Assembly: GCF_027580225.2 (NCBI RefSeq)
Contig: NC_073361.2
Span: forward strand, 30,801,001-30,865,000
DNA from: Misgurnus anguillicaudatus
Lineage: Eukaryota; Chordata; Actinopteri; Cypriniformes; Cobitidae
Length of the DNA: 64,000 bases
Direction of reading: 5' to 3'
The notes under the pieces are model-generated. The model ran no database searches. It saw nothing but the letters and a program-made list of their open reading frames with translations, and was not told the origin of the DNA. Positions 1-10,121 of this stretch are shown here, in pieces. Made by a program: the position numbers and the translations under genes. How positions within the stretch are numbered: position 1 is the first letter of the stretch; each line of letters starts with the position of its first letter.

Positions 1-67
1 AAATAGTGGAAACTGAAGAACTGTCAGTTATCCTCTGTAACATTTGTAAAGTTTACAGACACACACA

Positions 68-708
68 CAGCGGCGTAGCATCTGGGCATGCAGGGTATGC
101 ACGTGCAAATGGGCCTGGGCCAATAGGGGGCCCGGCCCTGGGCCCGCCCCAGCTTTTAATAAAAAATAAATTCAATTTAATTTTATTTGTGGCCGCAATA
201 AATATATTTTGTATGCCTATCATGTGTAGTGATTTCTTATTTCTCCATAATGTCTAATTTCTCTGTCATTTCTTGTTTGCGTTTATTTATTTTTTTGCAC
301 TCCGCGGCTGCCGTAAACTACTACACCATCATCTTTTACATGACACATCGCTGTGCCAAAAAAAAGAAAACACAGTGTGAGAGGTTACTATAGCAGCTAT
401 CTACATGAACATTAAGGATGGACAAATATAAACATAAAAGTGGTGCCTTAAAGAGAAAAGAGAAGGCAGAGAAGTTAGTCACGAGTCAAAAACTACCCAA
501 AACATTTTGTTTTTCTTTATTTAAATCTACCCTTTAAAGTAAAAAAGTTAAGTAAAAATATTTGACTACCTTATTAAAAGTATATGTTGTTAACAGACCT
601 GCGCGCCACAGTTAACAGTGCCAACGGGCATGGTTGGGGGGCTTTGGCTTAAGGGGGCCCGTACATTTTTTTTGTATAGGGGCCCGAGACTGACTTGCTA
701 CGCCACTG
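68..708 (+). mobile_element. Non-autonomous hAT-type DNA transposon
   Basis: The ends are inverted: CAGCGGCGTAGCA on the left and TGCTACGCCACTG on the right. Both sides carry the 8-bp direct repeat CACACACA (60-67 and 709-716), the TSD length typical of hAT elements. The repeat is simple sequence, so the TSD alone is weak, but together with the terminal inverted repeat it is convincing. The interior is GC-rich near the ends and AT-rich in the middle. It keeps only a short piece of transposase, so this is an internally deleted copy. Confidence 0.75.
418..537 (+). pseudogene. hAT transposase N-terminal remnant
   Basis: A 39-codon reading frame starts MDKYKHKSGALKRK and ends at TAA. The lysine-rich MDKYKHKSG start is typical of the N terminus of fish hAT transposases of the ZMYM1-like group; this is recalled from the family, not searched. 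It lies inside the hAT-ended element at 68-708. The zinc finger, RNase H-like core and dimerisation region are all absent, so it can have no transposase activity. Confidence 0.5.
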
Positions 709-716
709 CACACACA

Positions 717-1987
717 TACACATATTTTTGATCGTTATGTTTGATTTTGCATCTGCCAGTACCTTTCAAATGGCTACCAGGTTATTAGTTTACTTTATAA
801 ACTTTTAGTAAAAAGTTTAATATTATCTTGTCACACTGCACTATAAAAAGTGAAAAGTTGGTTTAACTTAAAATTTTATTTCAATTAACACCTAAAATGT
901 AAGTTTATTCAACTTTCACTTTTTTCAGAGCGTTTAAATGATTGTCATTACTGATGCGGGAAGTTTGTCACATTTAAGTTTTTTTTACATTTATAATTTT
1001 CTATAAAGATGCATATTTTATTTTAGCCTCCTTTTTGTAACAAAAATATTAGTGAATGTTTCAAATGGAAGATCAATTTTTAAAGCCTTTTTTAAAGAAA
1101 TGTTAAAAATTTTGCTCATTTGAAATAAATGCTTTTAATCATATCTGACCTTGTTCTAAATAAATAAATACAAATTGTTGATGCCAATATTTATTATAAA
1201 AATCATGTTTGACATACAGAAGCCAAGATTTTGAGAGAATCAACATTTGTGCCCTCGGGGTCTGTTTAATTTCTTCATAGTCTCTGTTTTAGCTGAAACT
1301 CATAACATTCTCAGTTGTATGTTTTCAAACTTCCCATTTTTTAAATAAATGCTTGACTGTGTGAATATCACTGATGAACATGTGCTTACCTTTACAGCAC
1401 CAGACTCACTGTTCAGGACACTGCCAAAGACCAGTCCCTTTTCAGTGGCACTACCATGGTCAGGGTCTACTTCAACTTCACACTCACTGCCCTGGTCCAT
1501 CACATTTCCATTGTTATTGCACAGTTATGGCTTAACAGCACAAAAGCCACAGCCCAGGGCCTTCACATCTTCAGATTCACAGCCCAGGTCCCTTATAGAG
1601 CTAAACCCACGGTTTAGGACACCTACAGCACCAGAGTCAAAATTCAGTAATGTTGTGGAAGAATTAAAGTACAGGTTCCTTGAGAAAAAATAATATGTGT
1701 TTTAATATGTGCTGCAGCTTTCTCTCTTTTTATTTAGTGATGATACTTCACAATATCTTATGATCAATGTGTAACACTTTATATTTCAGTTGCTATCTTT
1801 ATTACTTATACAAAAGTAGAAAATTACAGCACAGCCTAAAGTCTAAAATTGTTAAAGTTATTGCACAGCATACTTTAACCTGAAGGGTGTTTGGTATCAC
1901 TGTCTAGTCAGTACAACAGAAGTTAAGAGTGTGTAAAACCTGTGAAACCTTGAGGTGGTCAGTTTTTGTTATAAATGCAATCCAGTC
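717..1987. other. Non-coding stretch, no gene recognised
   Basis: AT-rich sequence with no coding frame that I can support. About 836-951 resembles a decayed relative of the CACTG-ended MITE at 15014-15185: both contain GTGAAAAGTTGG-type and TCAACTTTCACTTTTT-type blocks. A repetitive, acidic open frame on the - strand at 1300-1503 is followed by a splice-donor-like AAG|GTAAGC near 1394. This is treated as a weak observation and not as a gene. Confidence 0.5.
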
Positions 1988-2424
1988 TCGTGCAATACAT
2001 GCGCCGGGTTCCACTTTGGCGTGCATGTGATGCGCCACTCCTTCCCATTCACTTAAATGTGGTTTTATTTATTGGTTTCTCCATTTTTTTTTTGCTTTTT
2101 TTACCATTTCGCTTGGGTTAAGAGTTAGAACAACTTTTTGTTATATAAAAATGACATCCTAACCCAAACCCCAATTCTAACCCCGACTCCAAGGGATCAT
2201 GGCTTAAATATAGACAAAAACATGGAGAAACCTGTATATTAAATAACCTCCTTATGCAAATGTGAAATCTTACCCTAAACCCAAGCAAAAATGGTTTAAA
2301 AACAGAAAAGGTGGAGAAAGCAATAAATAAAACGACAAAAAAGATGTGCTGTTTGGGTGAATGGGAGGGACTGGAGTATCATGTGCACGCCAAAGTGGAT
2401 TTTGGCGGATATGTATTGCATGAT
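1988..2424. mobile_element. MITE-like element with about 65-bp inverted ends
   Basis: The left arm (1988-2052) and right arm (2357-2423) are imperfect reverse complements. They share the TGCAATACAT end, a CCACTTTGGCGTGCA block and a CCCATTCAC inner end. The roughly 300 bp between them include runs of CTAACCC-like repeats and no coding frame. I could not define a target-site duplication, so the superfamily is left open. Confidence 0.6.
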
Positions 2425-2720
2425 TTTTACACTTCGTGCTATTTGTATGCATCTACATGAGACTGGGTAGTATAAATGATAAGTGATTATGTGTGTAATA
2501 CATGATTTCTTTAACACCTTTGACATTTTCAATTATGTAATATGTATTAAATATGTTATTTTCCTTTTTTATGTTATTGGGTGATCGTACAATAGTTTAT
2601 TGGAAAAAGTTTTAAAATGACGACCTCAACGTCTAAGCTATAGAATAAAATTGCATTTAACCAATTATACTTTAACAAAGTTATTTAAATTTATTTTAAA
2701 ATGCCATTCAAATTATTTAA

Positions 2721-3247
2721 AGGGCACATATTATACAAAATCCACTTTTACAAGGTGTTTAGACATAAATGTGTGTTGGCAGTGTGTGAACGCAACAACC
2801 CTACAATGAAAAAAAATATTTACCCCTTCTTTTTTAATCCCCATTAATGCAAAACATTCTCATTAGACATGCTGTTTTGATTATCTTAGCAATGTGATGT
2901 CACACTGCTAAAGCCCCGCCCACGGCCACTGACTGACAGTCTTGTACTACCATAGTTTCTGCCTTCAGTGAGTTGGACACTGTCTGCTATTTTTTGCGCT
3001 TCTTTGTGAAATCACATCTATTTAACCAAAGCATTTCTTTTGATAAAGGAGTGAATAGCAGTAGCTCATTTGCATATAAAAGTACACACACACAAAACTG
3101 TGTTTTTGCTCCCACCCAAATAGGGCATTTTGGACATGCTATAATAAATGATCTGTGGGGTATTTTGAACTGAAACTTTACAGATACATTCTGAACACAC
3201 CTGAGACTTATATTACATCTTGTAAAAATTGACATAATATGTGCACT
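2721..3247. mobile_element. TTAA-flanked MITE
   Basis: The element begins AGGGCACATATTAT and ends with the reverse complement of AGTGCACATATTAT, a 14-bp inverted repeat with one mismatch. TTAA lies at each border (2717-2720 and 3248-3251), the target site of piggyBac and Kolobok elements. No transposase is present, so it must be non-autonomous. The short frames inside it have no recognisable domain. Confidence 0.65.
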
Positions 3248-3251
3248 TTAA

Positions 3252-4170
3252 AAACTGTGACTATGCTCCATGAGAGGTAAACTAAAATATTAGAAGTAAC
3301 CTGTTCTGTTCTGTTTCGGTTCAGTCAATCAAACAGTGAATGTAATAATGTGTCTGAATTTGTCTGAATATATTTCATGAATTTTTTTGATGCAACCTGA
3401 AGCATTTATTCATGTGAGGGTTGTGTGTGTATAAATCACATTTTCATTAGTGATTTTGAAACTCTCAAAATAAAGTCAGTGAAACTCATATTTGCATGAC
3501 AGTTTCAATTCCTCTTAGATCACAGCAGATGTTCATACACAAGAGTTTGATGTTCCTCTGGGGTTTCAAACTTTTTTGTCAGCCAATCCTCTCTGACTTA
3601 AATTAGGCATATTTACTTGTTGCACATTTTAAGTAAATGTTTCAATAATTTATAAGCATTTGCATGTTTAACTTTAAAAACAATTATTTTTCATCGGTTA
3701 TAAAGTTTTCACCAAAAGTATTTTAAATAGTTTTTGTTGGACATTCTCTGGTAGGCTAATTTTCTTTTATTTGTTCATAAAACAAAGTTCTAATTTTTCT
3801 GATATATTAGTGTTGTGAATGACATGCACATTAAACAAATAAAATTAAATACATTTTATTTGTTTTATTACACATTTTTTAATTTCATTGTTATTGTTTT
3901 ATCAACTCACAACCCCCCTGCAATTCCCCGTGAACCACGAGGGGTTCCCAAAGCCCAGTTTAGGAAACCCTGCTTTAATATACAATTAACATACACAATA
4001 ATAACTATTAATGATTTTTTTTATTTATAATATGAAAATTTGTAGGATGTTCATGGTTTGGTTACAAGTTATTGTGTGATTTTATCTGCAAGTCCATTTA
4101 CAAACTTGAACCAACACACTTTTAGGTTCAAAGAACAAATAGAAACAAAATAAAATGTTCTTTTTTAACT
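3252..4170. other. 3' flank of C1, with a block shared by all three C genes
   Basis: No coding frame. The stretch around 3470-3560 aligns by eye with 31840-31930 and 62060-62180, which lie at similar places downstream of C2 and C3. Shared words include GTGAAACT, TCATATTT, AGCAGATGTTCATACAC and, in two copies, AAGAGTTTGAT. In this copy it contains a perfect ATTTGCAT octamer at 3490-3497. It may be a 3' regulatory element or simply part of the duplicated cassette. Confidence 0.45.
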
Positions 4171-4176
4171 TTTATT
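4171..4176 (-). terminator. Poly(A) signal of C1
   Basis: TTTATT on the + strand reads AATAAA on the - strand, about 115 bases after the C1 stop codon. The copies at C2 and C3 have the signal at the equivalent place. Confidence 0.6.
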
Positions 4177-4289
4177 GAAGTTTAGTAAAGCAAAAATGAA
4201 TAAAGCAGAGACATAGAATTTTGTATGAATAGTTGTCCACTGTTGATGTGAGACATGAATGAGAAGAAGAGATGAGAAGAAGAGAGGAT

Positions 4290-4609
4290 CTACTCAGAAC
4301 ACAGATCTTTCTTCACTTCTCCAGTGACTGTCTGACCTTCCCGACTGATCTCACAGATCACTGAGTCTCTGTTGATCCATTCTTGTTCAGTGAGAGTCAG
4401 ACTGCTGCTCCAGCTGTACAGACCGCCGTCTTTCTGTAGGACTCCAGCTCTGTTCTCCTGAGATCCTGACATCTTCCCATTCACTTTCCAGCTCAGACTC
4501 CAGTCTGAAGGGAAACCATTGCTGGCCACACACATCACTGTTGCTGTCTTCTTGATGGAAATCTCTTCACTGGACGGCGGCAGGACGATCACTTTAGGAG
4601 CAGACACAC
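4290..4609 (-). CDS. Immunoglobulin light chain constant exon C1
   Basis: This single exon encodes the whole constant Ig domain, which pairs with the heavy chain in B-cell antibodies. The - strand acceptor reads TATGTCAG then GTGTGTCT, so the exon starts at 4609 with the last two bases of a split codon. J1 supplies the first base (A), giving Ser. The domain begins VSAPKVIVLPPSSEEI. It has the two intradomain cysteines (TVMC and VICEIS), the core Trp (LSWKVNG) and a C-terminal Cys in KKDLCSE that would bond the heavy chain. The stop is TAG at 4290-4292. Residues are almost identical to C2 and C3, apart from the first few. The isotype (L1- or L3-type) cannot be fixed from sequence alone. Confidence 0.95.
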
Positions 4610-5689
4610 CTGACATACACAGATACACAGAGAAAAAGATCAAGAGATGAAGTGACAAATTAAAATAAATAAAACAAACATTTAAATATCAAATAATGTT
4701 TCAAAGTATTGACTATAACCTATCTGATTTTGTTATTATAAAATTAGAAGCCTAAAACGATCAAGCTTATGCATTTCAGTTCATGTCTTCAGTTTTATGC
4801 ATGGCTCTTCTATTCTTTAATAAAGTGTACGAATACCGCTTCCTTACACCTTATAACAACAGTTCCCTTACAAAAAATAACAATGGTTTCACTACATTTA
4901 AAACTAAAAAACCTGATTACTGTAGTAAAAGCATGGTAAACACAAAATAACCATGATTTTGACAACCAGTTTTCAAAAACTATATTTAAACCATGGTCAG
5001 TGTAGTAAAACCACGGTTTGGCTATAGTATTCAATACACCAAAAACCACTTTTACCATATAACATTTTTGTAAGGTAGTCTTTGTGACTTTATTTCTTGT
5101 TCTTCTGAGCGATGTTTTTCAATTTCACATTTTAATTGGAGACATCTGAGCTTAGTTATCCATTAAGTATTGTGTTATGTTTAAATTAATGATTAATATA
5201 ATGGTTTATTCTCTGAACTGAAGTGAGATCTTCCTTTAACTTGTGTTTACTGTGTATATGAAGTGGCATGAAAAAAATGAAAGTACACACACGCCGCTGT
5301 CAGATACACGGATGAGCACAAATAGAGGAAAAGTCGAAAAATATACACAATTAAACAAAGTATTGCATGCTTAATCTTTTCGATCTTTGTCTTTATTTAT
5401 ATGTTATTATGTTTTCATTTAAAACAAAATTATATTTATATATTTTATCCACGAGTTTAATACAGCATGGTAATGACTTTAAATATTGATGTTATTTTTT
5501 CATTTGGCTTTATGATCATTTAACACATTCAATAGTACAATATGGCACAAAGTCTGAATGTTAATACTCAAAGCACCCTGACTGAGACTTAAAAACACAT
5601 TAATGAATAAATAGAAGGATTGTAAGATGATACTTAACTGTACATTAAAAAGCTTTTGCAAGCAAATATTAAGATATTTTTGTACTTAC
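4610..5689 (-). other. J1-C1 intron
   Basis: About 1.1 kb between the J1 donor (AGTAAGTA-like, GT at 5689-5688) and the C1 acceptor. No coding frame was found. Parts near 5100-5260 align with the J2-C2 intron near 33190-33350, sharing the block AATTGGAGACATCTGAGC and the following TTAGTTATCCAT, so the intron belongs to the duplicated cassette. No enhancer motif could be identified with confidence. Confidence 0.6.
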
Positions 5690-5727
5690 TGCCAACTTCC
5701 AGTCTCATGCCGGGGCCGAATGTGTAC
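5690..5727 (-). CDS. Immunoglobulin light chain joining segment J1
   Basis: Thirty-eight bases encode YTFGPGMRLEVG with the canonical FGxG motif (FGPG). One base (A) is left over for the split codon completed by the C1 exon, so V-J-C splicing stays in frame. A strong donor (GTAAGTA) follows directly. A J recombination signal with a 23-bp spacer precedes it. It lies on the - strand, opposite to every V segment in the window. Confidence 0.95.
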
Positions 5728-5766
5728 CACAGTGATGGAAACAAACCGAGCAGCTGTACAAAAACC
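5728..5766 (-). other. J1 recombination signal (23-RSS)
   Basis: Read on the + strand: heptamer CACAGTG at 5728-5734, a 23-bp spacer, then nonamer ACAAAAACC at 5758-5766. Both match the RAG consensus. The 23-bp spacer complements the 12-bp spacer of the V segments (kappa-like arrangement). Confidence 0.95.
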
Positions 5767-6543
5767 TCTGAACGCTTCACTAACTCTATAACAAACACAT
5801 TTAACACAACACAAATTCATGCTTAACCCTTAAGAGTTCCTAGGGACATTTTGTGCCATTTTGATTTTGATTTTTAAACCATCTTGACTGTGATGATTGA
5901 TATTGCCCAAACTTGCCAAAGGTTAATCATTTTTGATACATTTTCGAATTTTGGTTTCAGTTTTTTAAATTAGCTTAAAATGGCTAAGCTACGCAAAAAC
6001 CGACTAATGTGTTCCTAAGGACAAAAAATGCCACTTTGAAAACCATTATAACCTCCATTTTTGACCCCCCAATTCATCTTAACATAAACTAATACATACC
6101 TTTATGTCAATATATCATTTTGAACTACTGGCCTTGAAGTTTTCATTTTTATACTTGTCCACCAGGTGGCGCTACTTTTTACCATTTCATGCATTCATCA
6201 AAATGTCACAATTTTTGCTGTTTTCTGCGGACCGCATAGCTGCTGAAAAGATAAACCTTTAATGTTGAAAATTGGTGTGTGTGTAAAAAAAGTGTGTCTG
6301 AGTGGTAAGGGGGTGGTGGTGATGTCGGGGTGGAGTCGGTGTTGAGTGGGGCAGGGGGGCATATTCAACATATCCAAATTCTTCTCTCTTTGAAGGGCAC
6401 ATTCTGCGTTATAAACTAATTCAGTAATAAAAACGATGAGAGCCCAGAACCGAAACAAAATCAATGTTCATTTTGGTTCTCGCTCATGTTGTTTATGCAA
6501 GTACACTGCTATAAGTATGAACAGGATAGCAGAAGTAGTAAAA

Positions 6544-7100
6544 ATGGCAAGGCATTACAGCACACATAAGGCTCCTGAAATCATCATGCACTTCAAGAGT
6601 GAGGATGGCTCCTCATCTTCCTCCGAGAATTCTGAGGTCGACACGGAGGCCTCAGAGGTAGAAGTAGATCAGCTGGAGTCTAATTCATTAGAAAGATCTT
6701 CAGAAGACTTGTCAGAAGGTGAGAGCGGAGAGGAGATGGATGAAGTGGCGGCAGGATGGACGTCAAAAATTTAAAAATCTTCTGGTCTCCCACAAATATG
6801 GAGACGCTCCGCTACTTCCCAGCAGCCAGAGATTTGATCCCAGGGCTCACACACTATGCCACTGCCCGAATCAGTGCCCTGACTTCAAGCTTTTCATTGA
6901 TGCTGATGCATGAAATCCTGCAGCATATTGGGGCCATGACAAACCTACATGGGAGACAATCACAGACTGGAGAGATCTTGAGACAGAGAAACTGCAGGCT
7001 TATGTGGGGCTGCTCATTCTGACCGGTGTTTACAGATAAAAAAAAATGAATCAGCCCTCAGTCTCTGGAGTGAGAAATCAGGACAGGTCACTATCTGGGC
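6544..7100 (+). pseudogene. piggyBac-type transposase, N-terminal fragment
   Basis: A frame opening MARHYSTHKAPEII runs through an acidic Ser/Glu-rich stretch, usual at the N terminus of PGBD4-like proteins, and stops at 6774. The next part continues in other frames. It includes a piece like the start of the transposase domain (FKLFIDADA, then LQAYVGLLILTGVYR-like residues near 6990-7040). The catalytic Asp residues of the DDD core and the C-terminal zinc-binding domain are missing. At least two frameshifts are present. Its position inside a TTAA-flanked element with CCCTT ends supports the assignment. Confidence 0.7.
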
Positions 7101-7144
7101 TACGATGTCCCACAAAAGTTTTCACGACATCAGCTGAACACTGT

Positions 7145-8090
7145 GGTTTGATTAATGTTAACATATTGGCATTTAAAGGGTTAAAATTTCCACAAATTTA
7201 ATTAATTTTTGACGTGTATGTTTCAGGAAGAAGTAGTGTTAAAAGATTTAATAGTTTAAAGGGGAAAAAATTATTGATGTATGATATTTTTAGAGCAGTT
7301 TTTGGGAAGGTGTCATTTTGGCCATAGGATCATTTTGGCCTTAGGAAGTGTGAGTTTTGTATAAAATCTGACCCTGTTCAAAAAATAACAATGCATCAAA
7401 ATCAATGTTGCTACCAATCTTTTACCCATCCTAGGGTCTAATAATAATTATAATCAAATGGTAGTTCAAATGTTTTTTGGGGGGGAAATATTTAGATTTT
7501 TGTTTTTTTCTGTTAAAAAAACATGGGTTAATGTAAACAAACTGGCATGTAAAGGTTTAAAATTTCCACAAATTTAATTAATATTTGATATGTATGTTTC
7601 AGGCAGAAGTAGTTCTAAAAGACTGCATCGTTTAAAGTGGAAAAAAATATTGACATATGATATTTTTAGAGCAATTTTTAGGAAGGTGTCATTTTGTGGC
7701 CTTAGGAACACTTAAGGAAGTTTTTTATAAAATCTGACCTTGTTCAAAAAATAACAATGCATGAAAATTAATGTTTCTACCAATATAAGACCCATCTCAG
7801 GGTATAATAATAATAATAATCACATGGTGGTTCAAATGTGTTTTTTGGAAAATATTTATATTTTTTGTTTTTTCTGTTAAAAAAAACATGGGCTAATGTA
7901 AACAAACAGGCATATAAAGGGTTAAAATTTTCACAAATTATATTAATATTTGATATGTATGTTTCAGGCAGAAGTAGTTCCAAAAGACTGCATCGTTTAA
8001 AATGAAAAAAAATATTGACATATGATATTTTTAGAGCAGTTTTTGGGAAGGTGTCATTTTGTGGCCTTAGGAACACTTAAGGAAGTTTTT
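7145..8090. repeat. Three diverged direct repeats of about 366 bp inside the piggyBac-like element
   Basis: Landmarks such as GGCATGTAAAGG, TTTCAGGCAGAAGTAGTTC, GGAAGGTGTCATTTTG and ATAACAATGCAT recur near 7165, 7545 and 7910. The last two copies are closest to each other. The repeats lie between the transposase remnant and the right inverted end, so they enlarge the 3' part of the element. They hold no coding frame. Confidence 0.65.
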
Positions 8091-8279
8091 TAAAGGAACT
8101 CTTGAGGGTTAACAATGCTTCATTTCATTTAGTTGTTAGTCATCTCTCTGACACTATACAAAATAACAAAATGTAAAAGTAAATGTTTGTTGTCAAATCT
8201 CAGCTGAACGTTTGATAGTCAGTGATTCACTGTGAATCAAAGATTGAATCAGACATCTAAGACTCAAGGTTTTTAGCTT

Positions 8280-8515
8280 TAGTCCTGGACCTGACCTGTA
8301 GACCCGTTCGCAACTCGGTGTTGGGGGAACCTCCCACCTGAACCGAGCCAGTGGGTCCCCAGACATGACAAACCACTGAGGTGCTCGTCCGCCACAGCGC
8401 CACGAACTACGCAATGGTCATTTCAAATATGGCTGCCGATGGATGATGATGAAAATCCAACTTCTTTGTTTCTGAATGTTTATACACATGTAATACCTCT
8501 ATTTTGACTAATTAT
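8280..8515 (+). repeat. Left terminal inverted repeat of the Academ-like element
   Basis: It is the reverse complement, at roughly 80 percent by eye, of about 14720-14954. Conserved blocks include CCTGTAGACC, GGTGTTGGGGGAA, CACTGAGGTGCTCGTC, CGATGGATGATG and ATCCAACTTCTTTGTTTCTG. Short frames across it are not genes. Confidence 0.8.
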
Positions 8516-9113
8516 GGTATGTAGAATTCATTTCTGATATTTCTGTGACCATATTGGGTGATTTTGACCCATGGGTATGGTCAAAGTCCTTTTCATACTC
8601 TGAAGAATCTCAAAAGACATGTACATGTGAAATAACTTAAATGTACAGTCTGTCCCTATACTGTGTGTTTGTATGACACTAGACAGAGTTCACAGAAAAA
8701 AGGAAGACAAGGTTTAACTTAGTATTAATGAGAAAATAAAGTGTGGCACATGCTCAATGTTAAAAAGAGTTAAAATAGACACAATTAGGAGCAAAAAAAA
8801 ACCTTCAATGCAGTATTTATTTTAAATTGTATTTTTGTATTTTCAACTTACAAATTACTTGTACTTTAATTAAATACATATTTTCACTGCAGTATTCAGA
8901 ATTTTATTTAAATACATTTGATGAGTAAGTATTTGTAATTCGTAACTAAATACTTTTTGCTGTATTTGCGCCCATTTCTATTTGTACACCACTAGAAGAA
9001 GACATGGTTTTATTGACTTGTCTTGAATTTTACCAGATGTAGTCATATTTTACATATTTCCAAGGTTTCTTTTGTTTTCGTCTTACTACTGAGCATCACA
9101 CATATTGATCAAC

Positions 9114-10121
9114 ATGGAGCATTCTAAAAAACATGGCCCCAAAAGCTTGAATTTGGTTGCTTCAATGGCAGATCAGGACAATCCTAATGAAAGGTTGTGC
9201 ATCATCTGCCAAGAAGATAATAAATTGCCTGTAACAAGTGAAAAGACAGGACGTGAGAGAATCAAACAAGCTGCTAAAATCTGTAATGATGTGGTTGCAA
9301 ATCGTATCAAAACTCTGATCGGGGATGATGATGAGGATAATGATATCATTTTTGTTTACCATAATACCAACAAATGCTACAAGTCATACACCCATTCTCG
9401 CAAACTGACATCTATTGAGAAGAAAAGAATTGAAGAATCTAAGCTGTGCGAGAAAGAAGATGAGGCTTCTACAAGTGTTAAATTCATGACAACCTTACGG
9501 AGAAGTGTTACACCTTGTGCACCTCCAAGTTCTGACAAGGATGCAAGAACATTGCCATGTGTTATATGTGGATATATGGAACACAAGAAATGTCGTGACA
9601 AGTACAGAATTTGTGAGTATGATAGTGCGAAGAAACTAATTGCTGCAGCAAACCATAACCAAGATGTAGTTTTCACACAAATTGCAGATCGACTGAAGGA
9701 TGATGAAGATAGCTCTGTTAAATCAGTAATATCAGCTGATTTATTTTGCCACAATCTCTGTCGCCAGAACTACATGCGAAAATATGAACGTGACATCAAA
9801 GCCAAAGCACTAGATAAACCAGCCATTACCAACATCAAGCAAGTACTGTTTGCTCGTGCTCTTTCATATATTGAGAAGCTTTTGGCGAATGGAGAGTGTT
9901 GCACTCTGAGTGATATTGTGGAATTTGCATTGAGCCTGTTGGAAGAAGGCGAGGTGCTTACAAGTACCTTCCAAACCCGTTATATGAAACAACTGATCAT
10001 TAATCACTACGGAGAATTGGTCACATTCGCTCCCAATAGTAGGATGAATGAATCTGATATTTTTTTTCATCTGACATTAACGCTACTGATTTGCCCATCA
10101 AGCTCAAGAATCAGGACATAA
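9114..10121 (+). pseudogene. Academ-like protein, zinc-binding N-terminal part
   Basis: The first ATG in frame is 9114 (MEHSKKHGPK). Two similar modules follow. Each has a C-x2-C pair (LCIICQED near residue 30; LPCVICGYMEHKKC near residue 145), then a conserved Tyr/Cys stretch (YHNTNKCYKSY and FCHNLCRQNYMRKY). This suggests eight or more zinc ligands, as in the Cys8 finger described for Academ. A run of T bases at about 10060-10067 marks the frameshift: the frame ends at 10121 but homologous-looking sequence continues in the next frame. The role would be DNA end binding by the transposase. This is inferred from context. Confidence 0.65.

Larger units (their letters stand above)
5827..8108 (+). 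mobile_element. piggyBac-like DNA transposon, defective
   Basis: The element begins CCCTTAAGAGTTCC and ends GGAACTCTTGAGGG, an inverted repeat of the CCCTT type. It is flanked by TTAA at 5823-5826 and 8109-8112. The J2 paralogue near 33855 shows the empty site, GCTTAACAATGCTT. Inside are a broken transposase and then three diverged copies of a roughly 366-bp non-coding repeat. The transposase is too short for activity, so the copy is dead. Confidence 0.85.

Noticed and set aside
1349..1693. A 114-residue + strand frame
   Set aside because: No recognisable domain. The opposite strand has an equally plausible frame with a splice donor, and neither is supported.
9162..9754. - strand frames in the Academ-like element
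   Set aside because: Shadows of the + strand zinc-binding frame.
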